Shown: one piece after another, positions 51,401-60,468 of the stretch | How positions within the stretch are numbered: the stretch's first letter is position 1 | Layout of the letters: every line of letters starts with the position of its first letter | From: Mesaphorura yosii | Taxonomy: Eukaryota > Arthropoda > Collembola > Poduromorpha > Tullbergiidae | Direction of reading: 5' to 3' | DNA length: 64,000 bases | Assembly: GCA_009869945.1 (NCBI GenBank) | Contig: WIXG01000310.1 | Span: forward strand, 30,024 to 94,023 | Program-made: the position numbers and the translations under genes | The notes under the pieces: model-generated | What the model was told of the DNA's origin: nothing | Seen by the model: the letters and a program-made list of their open reading frames with translations, nothing else | Database searches by the model: none

Positions 51401-54400
51401 TCACGATGGTGCGCAACAACGACGGGACGGGGTCGCTGAAAATTGTCCAGCCTCTGGACTACGAAGACCCGCTGCAAAGTCAAGGCTTCCGATTCCGCAT
51501 TCAAGTGAACGACAAGGGAGATGACAGTGATACAGACAAATATCACGTTGCATACGCGTGGGTGAAGATTGCACTTCGCGATATCAACGGTAAGACCGCT
51601 CTGATCCGGGTTTCTACTGCATTGCATAGTTTGGTAGCTAATTTGAGCTGGACCTTTTAGATAATTTGCCCATCTTCGAAAAGCCCAACATTGAAGTCTC
51701 CGTTTATGAGAACGTCGAAATTGGAAAAACGCTCGAGACATTCAAAGCGACCGACCCGGATCAAGGCGGTAAAAGCAAAGTTTCCTACCAAATCGATCGA
51801 TCTTCCGACCGGAAACGGCAATTTTCAATCGGGCAAGACGGCACGGTCACGATTCAAAGGACCTTAGATCGAGAAGAGACTCCAAGGCACCAGATAAAAA
51901 TCCTGGCGGTTGATGACGGCAATCCCCCGAAAACCGCCACGGCCACTCTGACCGTCATTGTGCAAGACATTAACGACAACGCTCCAGTCTTCCTGAAAGA
52001 CTACCGCCCGATTCTACCCGAACACCAGCCGCCAAAGAAGGTTGTCGAGGTTCTCGCAACTGACGACGATGACAGGTCGAAAGGAAACGGGCCTCCTTTC
52101 ACATTCCGAATGGATCCAAACGCCGGAGATGAAATCAAGGCTTCGTTCAAAGTCGAGCACGATCCAAAAGGCGCGAACGGCGATGGAATGGCGATTGTTT
52201 CTTCACTGAGAATGTTTGACCGCGAGCAGAGGAAAGAATTCCTGGTGCCAATCGTGATCAAAGACTCCGGGAGTCCCGCCATGTCGGGCACGAGCACGTT
52301 GACCGTTATAATCGGTAACAAACTCTTACCCAAAAAATCTTGTCATTTATCGGGGATAAATTGATAGTAGCGTAAAACTTTGAACAGGTGATATCAACGA
52401 CAACAAAATGCAGCCGGGCTCCAAAGAAATACTCGTCTACAATTATCAGGGAATGAATCCAGACACGGAAATCGGGCGTGTCTACGTTTACGATCTGGAC
52501 GATTGGGATCTACCTGATAAAAAGGTAGGTAAAGCCACAGTATTAACTTGTTAGGTTGATGGAACTTGACGAGATTGGTACTGATATTGAATAAGTTATT
52601 AAAATGACATCTTTGAACAATGTTCGATGTAGCGTAAAATGATAACAATAATCAAAACCAACAGAAGGAACGGTGTGGATGACTAAAGTTCCGAATTCTA
52701 AGTAGCGTAGGGCTCGACTTCAAATTGCACTAGTTCAACATTTCACGGCAGTTTGACCGTAAAAGTGGAGAATCGACTTTTGGGTTTAATCTTTCATGGA
52801 ATTATGTGCCAAAGATTTGCTATTAATACCTTCTTGCATTTCTTGCTTTCTTGAAGTTCTACTGGAAGATTCCCGACTCACCACACCCACGGTTTAGGCT
52901 CCATGAAGATACCGGCACAATCACGATGATTCAGGACACTCGCCCTGGAACATACGAACTGGAGTTTTACGTTTACGACCGATACCACACTCAGCTTGGA
53001 GTTCCGGCCAATGTTTCTGTGACGGTGCGGGAAATCTCACGAGAAGCAGTCTTGAACGCTGGATCCATTCGAATTTCAGGGATCTCGGATGAGGACTTCA
53101 TCAGAATTTGGGATTACAGAGTGAGTTCACCACAATTTCGCACGAGAGTTCTCTTCTTTAACTTTTATGTTTTTCAGAGCCAATCGGTGATTAAGAGCAA
53201 AGCTGAACTTTTCCGAGCTAAACTGGCCCAAATTTTGGACACGGACGAAAGCAAAATTGACATCTTCAGCATTCAGCAGAAATCAAGGCGACCTCTTTAC
53301 ACAGATGTAAGATTTTCCGCGTATGGATCGCCGTACTTCAAGGCAGTGCGGTTGAATGGAATCGTATTGCTTCACCGGGAAGAGGTAAGATAAACTTTAG
53401 CATCGAATTTAACCGATAAAGGCAGAGTGGCAAGGATTTAATTGGTGTGTTGAATTCAGATTGAGCGAGAAGTCGGCATCAACATCACGATGGTCGGAAT
53501 TGACGAATGCCTGTACGAAAACAAGCCATGCGAAGGATCCTGCACGAATGGCTACGAAATCGGAAAATTGCCGTACACCGTCAACGCAAATAAGACGGCG
53601 CTCGTTGGAGTTAGAATCGACACGTACGCCGAGTGCATGTGCGGGGCGAGGAATTTCACCGAGCTCGAACGTGACTCCTGTCGAAAATACGAGTGCTACA
53701 ACGGCGGGCGCTGCATTGAAGGAAGAACCGGCCCAATGTGCGTATGCCCGAAGAGCCACGACGGACCGCGGTGTCAAATCAGCAGCAGGACCTTCCGAAA
53801 CAGCGACTGGGCCTGGTATCCTCCGCTCGAAATGTGCGACGAGTCTCACCTGAGCTTGGAATTCGTCACGAAGCGTGACGAAGGGCTTCTTCTTTACAAC
53901 GGGCCGATGGTGACGCCTGAACCGGACGAAATTATCCTCAGCGACTTTATCTCACTGGAGTTAGAGAAAGGTGAGCCGAGATTACTCATCGATTTCGGGT
54001 CGGGAACGCTCGAACTCCGAATCAAGCCGAATGGCTCGCTGGCCAATGGAGAATGGCACCGAATTGATGTGTTTTGGGACACGGAGAACATCCGAATGGT
54101 TCTTGATCTCTGCCGCACCGCGCGAATCAGCGAAGCGGACGACGGCTCGCCAGCCGTATTCGATACTTCCTTCTGTCAAGTTGAAGGCATGATTCCTCCG
54201 TTCAACGAACTCCTCAACGTCAACACACCTCTGCAGATTGGAGGTATGCACGTGAATCAGTTCGACCCAAGTCTGTTCTTGTGGAGATACGTCCCGACGA
54301 ACAAGCACTTTGACGGATGCATCCGCAATCTCGTGCACAACAGCAAAATTTATGACCTCGCAAATCCCGGCCACTCACGACACCGAACCTTGCCCGGCTG

Positions 54401-57400
54401 TATTCCCATCGAAGACGCGTGTCTCGGAAATGACATCATTTCAAGGTGCTCGGAGCACGGAACCTGCGTCGGGAGCTTCAACGAACCTCGCTGCGAGTGC
54501 AAGGTAAGTTGGATTCTTCTTCTTATTAAATTATTGTTTTAAAAAACATTATGTTATCATAGCATCATTAAGTTAAAAATTTATTTATTGAGCTCTTGCG
54601 TGTACACTTCCCGCACATGAATTTGAATGAAAATTAATGAATTCAGCCAGGTTGGATGGGACCGTACTGCGGTACTCGAACCGTTGCGACAACATTCAAA
54701 CAGCAAAGCTACGTCAAATACGCGTTGTCATTCGAGCCTGATCGCTTCGTGACATTGATTCAGCTCAGATTCAGAACGAGAGAAGCTCATGGTGAACTTT
54801 TCCGCATCAGCGACCAGCATAATCGGGAGTACGGCATTCTGGAGGTAATTCCTTTGCTGTGCTGCTTAATTATATTCTTATATTTTTACCATGTAATTTT
54901 GTCAATCCAGATTAAAGACAGCAAACTGAGATTCCGGTACAACCTGAACAGTCTTCGAACTGAAGAGCGCAATCTGTGGCTCACATACGGGACTGTCGAC
55001 GATGGGCAGTGGCATACGGCGAAAGTGTCCCGGCACGGTTCCATTGCGATTCTGGAGCTGGACGGAGGAGAAGGAAAGAATTACAACGAAACGTTCAAGT
55101 TTGCCGGGCACCAGTGGATGCAGGTCGATAAACAAGAAGGAGTTTATGCTGGAGGCAAAGCAGAGTACACAGGGCACAGATCGTTTGAGGTTTATGCTGA
55201 CTATCAGAAAAGTAAGTCTGACTTGCGACTGCGAAGCTGTCTGGAACACAGATACTTCAGTTACTTAATTGTGCTGCTGTGCCGGTGAATTTCAGGTTGC
55301 TTGGATGACATTCGACTGGAAGGGAAGCATTTACCGCTTCCTCCTTCACTAAACGGCACGCAGTGGGGTCAGGCAACGCTGTTTCGAAATCTCGGACCGG
55401 GTTGCCCCTCAAATCGGCCTTGCGATAACGTCAGTTGTCCTTCGCCATTCAACTGTACCGATCTCTGGATGGAGTACGAATGCGCGTACGTTTCATTTTA
55501 TGCTTTACCAAATACTTAAACTGCTTGAACTATTTTCTGGATTCACGAACCAAAAACTAATTAACACTTTACTTCTCATTTCTAATTTCATGCTGCCTCC
55601 TTTCACATTCTAATCTAATGCCCGGTGCTTGGTAATGTTAACTAATCTTGCCTACAAAAGTTGTGCGGAAGGTCTGCAGCCGACGCTTGACGGGAAAGGT
55701 TGCGAGGACAAAAACGAATGTCTCGATAATCCGTGTTTGAATGGGTAATTTACTTTCGATAAATCTTACGTGAAATTGGCCGAGGGCCAAAGAATCAAAG
55801 AGCAGAATTAATAAGCAAGTTTTGAATTTGTGACGTGATGATGGCTGTTTGTTGATTTGTTTGTTAAAACATGTTTACTTAATATCTCTATTACCACTCC
55901 ACTATAGTTTTGACTAGTTCTTAGTTAAGTTATCCAATTACTTAGAGTTACTCTTGGAAAACGATTCACCCGCGCAAATCCTGACGTGGTTTACATGCTG
56001 CACTGCACTGCGTGTCAAGATTTGGGCACTTATGCTAATCACGTCGGATCAACAGTAAACCTACACGCTGTAATTGTGAGTCATTTGAATGGAAGAAGCA
56101 GCATCACTTCAGGAGATGGAAGGCAAAAGTACTCTTCAGAAGAGATTTGACAATTCATCTCAACTAGCCTTGACCCGGGCAACTTCCGACGAGACTCTCA
56201 CGTATATTTCTCTTACGAACATGAAACAGTGGGACGCGAGATCGCGGAGGTCCCGGTTTTACACAAGCTTTCCAAGACTGAAAACGCAAGAGCCGTTGAG
56301 GCCAGTTTCAAGAACGAAACCGGTGCTTATACTTACAAGGGGTTAGGGAAAGGAGAGCTTAATGGATACAGTGGATAGATAGCATAGCAATTACTTACCG
56401 CTGTTAATCAAATTTTTATTTACTCAACACTTACTGTTGTACATTTAGTCAACATAGTCACTTTTCTTAATTACTGACGTGTTTTATTGTATTAAACACA
56501 ATACTTTCGATTTAATTTAGTTGGTCTGGAGTAGAGTAGGTGGTCGAGCTCTTTCAACTACTAACATCACTTTCTTCTTGCAGTGGTGTTTGCTCGAATC
56601 GCGACCCGTCGCTGCGTTACTACTGCGAATGTCCTCCGGGATACTGGGGACACGACTGCGAACTTTATCAGGAGGGGCAGATTTTGACTCTCAGGTTAAC
56701 CACGAATACTAATTACAAATCAAGAGAATCTTAATCTGGAGCCTGTCTCGATGTTTTATGTGATTACTAATTAATGCAGCATGGGAGCTCTGGCTGCCAT
56801 CTTAATCTGTCTTCTACTCATTCTTAGTAAGTGCTACGATTACGATTCTGGTGCGAGGAAATTGATTAATTAATTAGCCAGGAGTTTAATTAACAAGAAA
56901 AATAAGCTACATTTGATTCGTCGAAAAATGGTTGGCAGCTCGCGATTTGCTTTGTTCCTTTTCTGTCACTTTATTGTCTTTGATTTCTTGTTTCCCCTTT
57001 AATTTCTGCTTTCTACAATCATTTTTGAATTTTTGGTTCACGCTTATCATTTTGCCCTTCCTGCTTTCATTTACGCAGATGTCCGAAAGGGACGCGCCAA
57101 ATTACAGATCAAGCCGACTGCGTAGACATAGACGAATGCATCGAAGAGATGCCATGTCAAAATGGAGGTACCTGCGAAAACCTGCACAACTCGGAGCAGT
57201 ATTTCTGCATCTGCCCGGCCCCTTTCGGGGGCAAAGACTGTGACGTTGAAGTCCTGCCTTCGGGAATTATCACGACGTCCGCTGATTTTGTTGTTGCGCT
57301 CATTATTTGTATTCTGGTCATGTTGAGTAAGTTTTCTTTTCTTCGTTTTTTCCGTTGCAATTTGTGAATTTGGGGCTGCCCACGACAGCTTGAGCCGAAA

Positions 57401-58217
57401 TCGAATCTAGGGGCCATAGAAAGACAGGATAATCAGATTTTCGCAGGAAATGATTGCTAATTTGCATAATTTCTTTGCCCGCACAGTTCTGGTCCTCGTA
57501 TTTGTTGTGTACAATCGGAGACGCGAAGCTCAAATCAAGTATCCTGGTCCTGACGATGATGTTCGGGAGAATATCATCAACTACGATGGTGAGTGACCTT
57601 CAAAGAACATTCTCGATTTTCCAGACCTGGATGCTCACTTTTCTGATTTATGCCACAGATGAAGGAGGCGGTGAAGACGATATGACTGCGTTTGATATCA
57701 CACCACTTCAAATTCCTATTGGAGCTCATGGACACGAGATGATGATTGGAAAGATGCCATGTAAGGACTCTTTATCTGAGGGACGCGTGCGCGTATAGAA
57801 ACTCAGCGCAGCTTATCAGCCCTGTTGTTCTTGTAGATATGATGCAGAGACCAGCTCCCGAAGCGATGATGAGCGGTGAGCCAAACGTCGGTGTTTTCAT
57901 CGACGACCATAAAAGAAGGGCCGATCACGACCCGAACGCACCGCCGTTTGACGATTTACGAAATTACGCTTATGAAGGTGGAGGAAGTACAGGTGAGCCA
58001 TTGCGAATTTTTGTTTGGCTTTCTGTGTTAGAATTTTTCGGATGACCGACCCAATTGTTCTGATTGCTCTTTAGCTGGATCTCTGTCATCGCTCGCATCC
58101 GGGACTGATGATAACGAACAAGACTTTGACTACTTGAACGGCTGGGGACCGCGATTCCAGAAACTTGCAGACATGTACGGTCACGGCGAAAGTGACGAAG
58201 ACGATCAACAATACTAA
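13927..58217 (+). CDS. CadN: Neural cadherin (CadN, type III classical cadherin), whole gene
   Basis: Calcium-dependent homophilic adhesion receptor of neurons, linked to actin through catenins. One isoform joins 46 coding exons over 44 kb: 9201 nt, 3066 aa, close to Drosophila CadN (about 3,100). Order: signal peptide (1 to about 27), about 16 cadherin repeats with DxNDN-type linkers, the membrane-proximal type III block with EGF, LamG, EGF, LamG, EGF, one transmembrane helix (about 2884-2908), and a 158-residue cytoplasmic tail containing the family signature [20 protein letters not shown]. Exon coordinates are given in the regional entries below. Every junction was checked for phase; all introns are GT-AG except one GC-AG. 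Three pairs of alternative cassettes allow eight isoforms. The largest intron is 15473-29982. Similarity to insect CadN is so close that identity is not in doubt; individual small exons are less certain. Confidence 0.97.
15955..15978. repeat. GAGCC pentamer tandem array
   Basis: GAGCC is repeated head-to-tail between 4 and 5 times without mismatch, ending in GAGG, inside the large CadN intron. It is a short microsatellite with no sign of function. Confidence 0.85.
20111..20135. repeat. TTGGC/GCCAA pentamer array
   Basis: Tandem GGCTT/TTGGC units with one substitution (GGCTTGACTTGG). The same pentamer, on one strand or the other, recurs at 10314-10325, 12807-12835, 18774-18789, 26663-26679 and 28608-28620, so it is a dispersed simple-repeat family of this genome. 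Confidence 0.75.
29983..29991 (+). CDS. CadN: CadN 9-nt microexon
   Basis: The nine bases GGCTCAAGT are flanked by a CAACAG acceptor, preceded by a long T-run at 29935-29945, and by a perfect GTAAGT donor. They join exon 2 (ends G, phase 1) to the exon at 30443 (starts AT) in frame, giving G-L-K-Y before [15 protein letters not shown]. Drosophila CadN, recalled from knowledge of the family, has GIKY at exactly this place. Skipping is also in frame and would give D instead of GLKY. The agreement of splice sites, phase and protein makes this credible despite the tiny size; transcript data are needed. Confidence 0.78.
30443..36489 (+). CDS. CadN: CadN exons encoding the first well-formed cadherin repeats
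   Basis: Ten exons: 30443-30634, 30726-30972, 34216-34465, 34540-34786, 35004-35175, 35250-35280, 35432-35537, 35702-35772, 35843-36170 and 36263-36489 (about residues 488-1112). They encode successive extracellular cadherin repeats. Linkers seen are [37 protein letters not shown] and DVNDSPPLF, with the matching DRE/LDF-type calcium ligands, e.g. LDFEDLRQP and [10 protein letters not shown]. The exon at 35250-35280 is only 31 nt ([10 protein letters not shown]). The last exon ends at phase 0 after KKPLD, where both versions of cassette 1 begin. The 3.2-kb intron 30973-34215 shows no gene. Sequence identity to insect CadN is very high across this part. Confidence 0.93.
36490..37171 (+). other. 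CadN: CadN intron before cassette 1
   Basis: The sequence is AT-rich, especially 36890-37100, and lies between the constitutive exon ending KKPLD and alternative exon 1a. Open frames at 36914-37235 on both strands arise from T/A-rich composition. No other feature is visible. This is where selector or docking RNA elements for cassette choice might lie, but I see no clear pairing. Confidence 0.4.
37172..37813 (+). CDS. CadN: CadN alternative cassette 1a (two exons)
   Basis: Exons 37172-37273 (34 codons, [14 protein letters not shown] to DVVDRNNK) and 37725-37813 ([17 protein letters not shown] to VKA plus AG). Together 191 nt, exactly the size of cassette 1b, and homologous to it ([13 protein letters not shown] against [13 protein letters not shown]). 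It encodes the end of one cadherin repeat, the linker and the first strand of the next. The internal intron lies at phase 0 just before PP. Both donors are poor (AAG|GTTGGT and AAG|GTTCGT). Splicing joins KKPLD upstream and SSGIEGNP at 39902 downstream. Confidence 0.85.
38324..38597 (+). CDS. CadN: CadN alternative cassette 1b (two exons)
   Basis: Exons 38324-38447 ([17 protein letters not shown] to NPPKHDFL plus G) and 38531-38597 ([14 protein letters not shown] to VKA plus AG). Total 191 nt. It is the copy closest to the common Drosophila form ([16 protein letters not shown]). The internal intron lies in phase 1 after KHDFL, about eight residues later than the intron of cassette 1a. Donors are stronger (TTG|GTGAGC, CAG|GTACAA). 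Joining exon 1a-first to 1b-second would hit TGA at 38549-38551. Joining 1b-first to 1a-second would shift frame and stop at 39974-39976. Confidence 0.9.
38598..39901 (+). other. CadN: CadN intron after cassette 1 with recurring AATTTTTG motif
   Basis: From about 38770 to 39830, variants of GAATTTT(T)GA recur roughly every 50-70 bases on the transcribed strand, e.g. near 38775, 38952, 39006, 39131, 39196, 39430, 39563 and 39651. No coding sequence is present. The intron lies directly downstream of the alternative exons and upstream of the constitutive acceptor, so a cluster of U-rich RNA-protein sites is possible. The function is unproven. Confidence 0.5.
39902..47174 (+). CDS. CadN: CadN cadherin-repeat exons between cassettes 1 and 2
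   Basis: Seven exons: 39902-40091, 40312-40396, 40552-40649, 40765-40945, 41406-41435, 41530-41643 and 47059-47174 (about residues 1176-1447). Recognisable segments are [95 protein letters not shown] and [20 protein letters not shown]. The exon 41406-41435 is 30 nt. One residue stretch (DEIPLWVERE) differs from the insect sequence EIPLFTERE. The 5.4-kb intron 41644-47058 shows no gene but has an AT-rich patch with repeats at 44.7-45.3 kb. The last exon ends phase 0 after YETRKR, the entry point of cassette 2. Confidence 0.92.
40151..40168. repeat. Three copies of TACGAG
   Basis: A perfect hexamer triplication within a short CadN intron, a microsatellite-scale repeat. Nothing further is visible. 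Confidence 0.85.
41644..47058 (+). other. CadN: CadN 5.4-kb intron
   Basis: No second gene is supported. Between 44680 and 45310 the DNA becomes strongly AT-rich and carries a direct repeat (45215-45234 and 45276-45295, one mismatch) with an inverted partial copy at 44699-44710. These may be the remains of a small nonautonomous element. No target-site duplication or transposase is visible. Confidence 0.45.
45215..45295. repeat. 20-nt direct repeat pair in AT-rich intron DNA
   Basis: GTTTTGCTAGAAGAAATATT at 45215-45234 and the same with one A/G change at 45276-45295, 61 bases apart. The core GTTTTGCTAAAA of the second copy occurs inverted at 44699-44710. Confidence 0.7.
47479..47731 (+). CDS. 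CadN: CadN alternative cassette 2a (two exons)
   Basis: Exons 47479-47561 ([27 protein letters not shown] plus AG) and 47650-47731 ([20 protein letters not shown] to KRVLQ). Total 165 nt, the same as cassette 2b. It encodes the last strand of a cadherin repeat, the DVND calcium linker and the first strand of the next repeat, continuing into [13 protein letters not shown] at 50061. The internal intron lies directly after DVND. The second donor is weak (CAG|GTTATT). It is the version most like the common insect form. Confidence 0.9.
47732..49610 (+). other. CadN: Intron between cassettes 2a and 2b
   Basis: About 1.9 kb with no third copy of the cassette that I can find and no other gene. Open frames at 48356-48966 and 49013-49276 look random. 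The region would have to contain any RNA elements that keep 2a and 2b apart. Confidence 0.5.
49611..49910 (+). CDS. CadN: CadN alternative cassette 2b (two exons)
   Basis: Exons 49611-49672 ([20 protein letters not shown] plus AG) and 49808-49910 ([18 protein letters not shown] to LPLKLLK). Total 165 nt. Clearly a diverged tandem copy of 2a: YELTLVASD against YELRLSASD, and [12 protein letters not shown] against [12 protein letters not shown]. The linker is INDAND rather than VKDVND. The internal intron lies about seven codons earlier than in 2a, before the linker. The second donor is weak (AAG|GTATCA). Confidence 0.9.
50061..52524 (+). CDS. CadN: CadN cadherin-repeat exons after cassette 2
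   Basis: Nine exons: 50061-50312, 50398-50470, 50572-50582, 50671-50893, 51028-51057, 51133-51165, 51257-51589, 51661-52314 and 52388-52524 (about residues 1503-2084). They encode further cadherin repeats with linkers [36 protein letters not shown] and DINDNKMQP. Other family-specific runs are [33 protein letters not shown] and [13 protein letters not shown]. Three exons are tiny (11, 30 and 33 nt). The intron 50894-51027 begins with GC. Reading frames agree at all junctions. Confidence 0.92.
50572..50582 (+). CDS. CadN: CadN 11-nt microexon
   Basis: The sequence is GA ATG GTT GTG between a TTTCAG acceptor and a GTGAGT donor. With the G ending the previous exon it encodes GMVV, joining VTENGTS to [14 protein letters not shown], as in the uninterrupted ENGTAGMVVMTMTA of insect CadN (recalled). 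Skipping would leave phase 1 against phase 0 and shift the frame, so it should be constitutive. Confidence 0.9.
50894..51027 (+). other. CadN: GC-AG intron in CadN
   Basis: The conserved protein [14 protein letters not shown] requires a cut after AAAG, so the donor reads AAG|GCACGT, the known GC-AG class with an otherwise good consensus, and the acceptor is TTTCCAG. Using the nearby GT at 50898-50899 would put the next exon out of frame. It is the only non-GT donor I find in the window. Confidence 0.82.
52857..53384 (+). CDS. CadN: CadN last cadherin-like region before the EGF/LamG block
   Basis: Exons 52857-53120 and 53178-53384 (about residues 2085-2241). Sequence runs from [13 protein letters not shown] through [21 protein letters not shown] and [16 protein letters not shown] to [27 protein letters not shown]. 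This is the conserved membrane-proximal region of type III cadherins. The preceding intron (52525-52856) holds nothing else visible. Confidence 0.92.
53460..55485 (+). CDS. CadN: CadN EGF and laminin-G region
   Basis: Exons 53460-54503 (1044 nt, the largest after the N-terminal part), 54647-54844, 54911-55211 and 55296-55485 (about residues 2242-2819). First a Cys-rich block ([16 protein letters not shown]), then EGF ([21 protein letters not shown] to C), LamG 1 ([17 protein letters not shown] through [18 protein letters not shown]), a second EGF ([27 protein letters not shown]) and LamG 2 ([13 protein letters not shown] to [17 protein letters not shown]). The last exon ends GC after EYEC, in phase 2, where either version of cassette 3 begins. 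Drosophila CadN has the same domain order. Confidence 0.94.
55661..56826 (+). CDS. CadN: CadN alternative cassette 3a (three exons): EGF and start of TM helix
   Basis: Exons 55661-55744 ([28 protein letters not shown]), 56584-56694 ([32 protein letters not shown]) and 56780-56826 ([16 protein letters not shown] plus A). Total 242 nt. It encodes the last EGF domain and the outer half of the transmembrane helix, continuing into the common [13 protein letters not shown] at 57487. MGALAAIL is the form known from insects. The middle donor is weak (CAG|GTTAAC). The 840-base intron inside the cassette (55745-56583) shows nothing else convincing. Confidence 0.88.
57079..57326 (+). CDS. CadN: CadN alternative cassette 3b (single exon): EGF and start of TM helix
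   Basis: One 248-nt exon encodes [53 protein letters not shown] and the hydrophobic [12 protein letters not shown]. It aligns end to end with the three exons of cassette 3a (ACPKG against ACAEG, DIDEC against DKNEC, then the EGF core and half a membrane helix), starts at phase 2 and ends at phase 1, exactly as 3a does. It therefore replaces all of 3a. Splicing from 55744 into this exon is also in frame but would break the EGF. It has a strong donor (TGA|GTAAGT). Confidence 0.88.
57487..58217 (+). CDS. CadN: CadN inner TM half and cytoplasmic catenin-binding tail
   Basis: Exons 57487-57588, 57659-57760, 57837-57992 and 58075-58217, stop TAA at 58215-58217. They encode [13 protein letters not shown], then [24 protein letters not shown], the juxtamembrane part that binds p120-type catenin in this family. 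The distal beta-catenin-binding part follows: [36 protein letters not shown], then [11 protein letters not shown] and [12 protein letters not shown]. The tail ends [10 protein letters not shown]. Near identity to insect CadN makes the assignment certain. Confidence 0.96.
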
Positions 58218-60468
58218 ACTAAACTAACTTTATTGTGCAATTAGACACATCTTCTCTATTGTTGTATACATTGTCTTCTCGTTTCTGTCGTGCAGTGCCG
58301 CGCATTATGCCAAAGAATTTGTGTGCAGTAACCAAAAATGTCTGCTTTTGTTTCCAAGCCGTAAAGCCAAGTCAGGAAGAAACTTCGATTTGCCAGTCAA
58401 GACTAATTACGAAGTAAGAGTTTGTAGAAACTGAGTAGGAATCCAACACTGCTAATTTCCAGTGATCTCAAAGTTAGTAGTTAATTTATCGACTTTAGTC
58501 TTGCTTTAATCTTTAACTTTTTGTGAGGATATTATTACTTTTACATGTGCATTTGTATTTTATAGCAGCAGGGCAGCTCAACGATAAGGTAAAAACATTC
58601 CAATTCCAATTAGCCAGCCAGATTTTATTGCCATTAAAGTAGGTAGTTAACAGTTAAGATTTGGATTTGGCTGACCTTCACATTCCTGAAATAGAAATAG
58701 AAAGTAAGCTTGCAGCATCACAAACTTGTTCCTAGACTAGCGCTTGCATTTCGTGGTTACTTAATTATTAATTATGGATCTGAGTAACTGTACATTCTAC
58801 CTCAATCTCTCTAATCTTGAATCTCTTGAACAAAATATAAGTATTTACGGCAAAATCGAGAATCTTTGTAATGAAAATTCTCTTGGAGCCAGAATCTCAA
58901 AAATTACAGCTCTTTTGTACTTTACTGATAAGGAAAATACTCGTAAAGACGTAAGGCAATGGTCGAAATCTCGAATCTCTCCTGGAACAAAAGAATTTAT
59001 AACAGCATGCATTTCGTGATTCGTCTCGAAACGCATTTGCATTGCATTTGCATTTGCAATTTGCATTCAATCAGTAATTAAGCAAGGAGCAATGCAATTA
59101 GCAACTTCTCAATTTATGACAAATTATCGTAGTAGCGAGAAACTCGAGTCAACTTACTTCATGTGCAAAAGTTGTGCTGTGCTGTTTTCCTATTTTTGAA
59201 TACTGATACTCTCGTAAGGTTAATTTTGGCTAAGTATTTTGTGTTCAACGCGATACGCGAGTGGCGTGTATTTTAGCAATTAACGACAGTGTCAACGGAA
59301 TTCGACGTCGAATTCGATGACAGACAAAAGGCGACAAGTCCCAGTGCAACAGAATGTAACATAAATACGTACGTATGCGAATGCTTACTATTCTTTTGCG
59401 TAATTAACTGATAAGATAAGAGTTCAGACTATGTGTCGTTAGAATATCGTGAGTCATTAAAGAAAGTGTTCGGTGTTCGTATAGGCCATTAAGATTAATT
59501 AAGCCAAGATAAGTTAAGATGTGATGTGCTTAGTGCTTGGTGGACTTGGAATCTCGTTGTCGTATTTGAAATTAAATGTTTGTTCTACTTTGACTTTGCA
59601 CTTTAATACTGTACTCAGACTCTTCGTAGGATCTCCTGCACTCACAATTAATTAATTAGTTCGTAGTTAAGCACAGAAACGTAAACCTAAATGTAATAAA
59701 CTGAACGTTTGTTAGAAAACGTGGCCAACTTCCTATTTTTGTACGATTTTCTTGACCTCTCGATAATTTTCGTCTTAATTTATGCCATCATCATGCCTCC
59801 GTAGTATTTTTTAATTATGCTTATTTTATTGCAGTTTCTTTTTTATAGTACTTTACGTTATTTATGCCATGTACTTTCCACCCAAAAACTGTGATTTTAC
59901 TTTATTTGTGCTTTACGTGCAAGGAAAGGCAAGGGTTTAATTATTTTGTTAATTTTTTATGCTGAGTTTGCCATTGTTTTGTTTTTGCCAAGCCGAACGG
60001 CGAAACCAACGAGCGGCGACTCGGAGAATTGATTAACTCGTGTTTTTGTATGACGTTTTGGCGATTGGCGAGGCAATTTTGACTTGAAATAAATTAAGAT
60101 GAGAATCCGAAGCAGAGGATCATGACCACATTGCATTAACTTATCGACCAATCATTATGATTCATAATCGAAAATCGCGCCAATTTGCCAAAAACGCTGC
60201 GAAGTCACTGTCACTGGTCTTTATTGACTACTTGACTGCTGTTGGGTTTCAGTTTCCAAGCAACCCATTCGGTAGTCGAGGTAAACACAAGCGCTACAAC
60301 CATTTCGAAGTCACTACCACTTTCCTGAAACACAACAAAAGAGCCAAAAGATATGCAAATTGATTTTGCACAGGTATCAGCATTGCATTGTATTGGTGAA
60401 GTCTCGAGAATGCAATATCAGTGAATACAAATCGACTTATCAGTGATTAGTCTAAAATTTTGCGTATA
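58218..60468. other. CadN 3' UTR and spacer to AHI1
   Basis: About 2.25 kb without a coding gene. The stretch up to about 59.7 kb is probably CadN 3' UTR, AT-rich and ending near the AATAAA at 59695. The remaining 0.75 kb would contain the AHI1 promoter. The 81-codon frame at 58774-59019 has no support. Confidence 0.55.
59695..59700 (+). terminator. CadN: Probable poly(A) signal of CadN
   Basis: AATAAA on the coding strand, followed by the GT-rich GTTTGTTAG at 59708-59716, about 1.48 kb after the stop. A 3' UTR of this size is usual for neural adhesion genes. Confidence 0.5.

Noticed and set aside
55745-56583. Possible further alternative exon within cassette 3a
   Set aside because: Frames such as 56089-56346 contain no EGF cysteines and lack matching phases.
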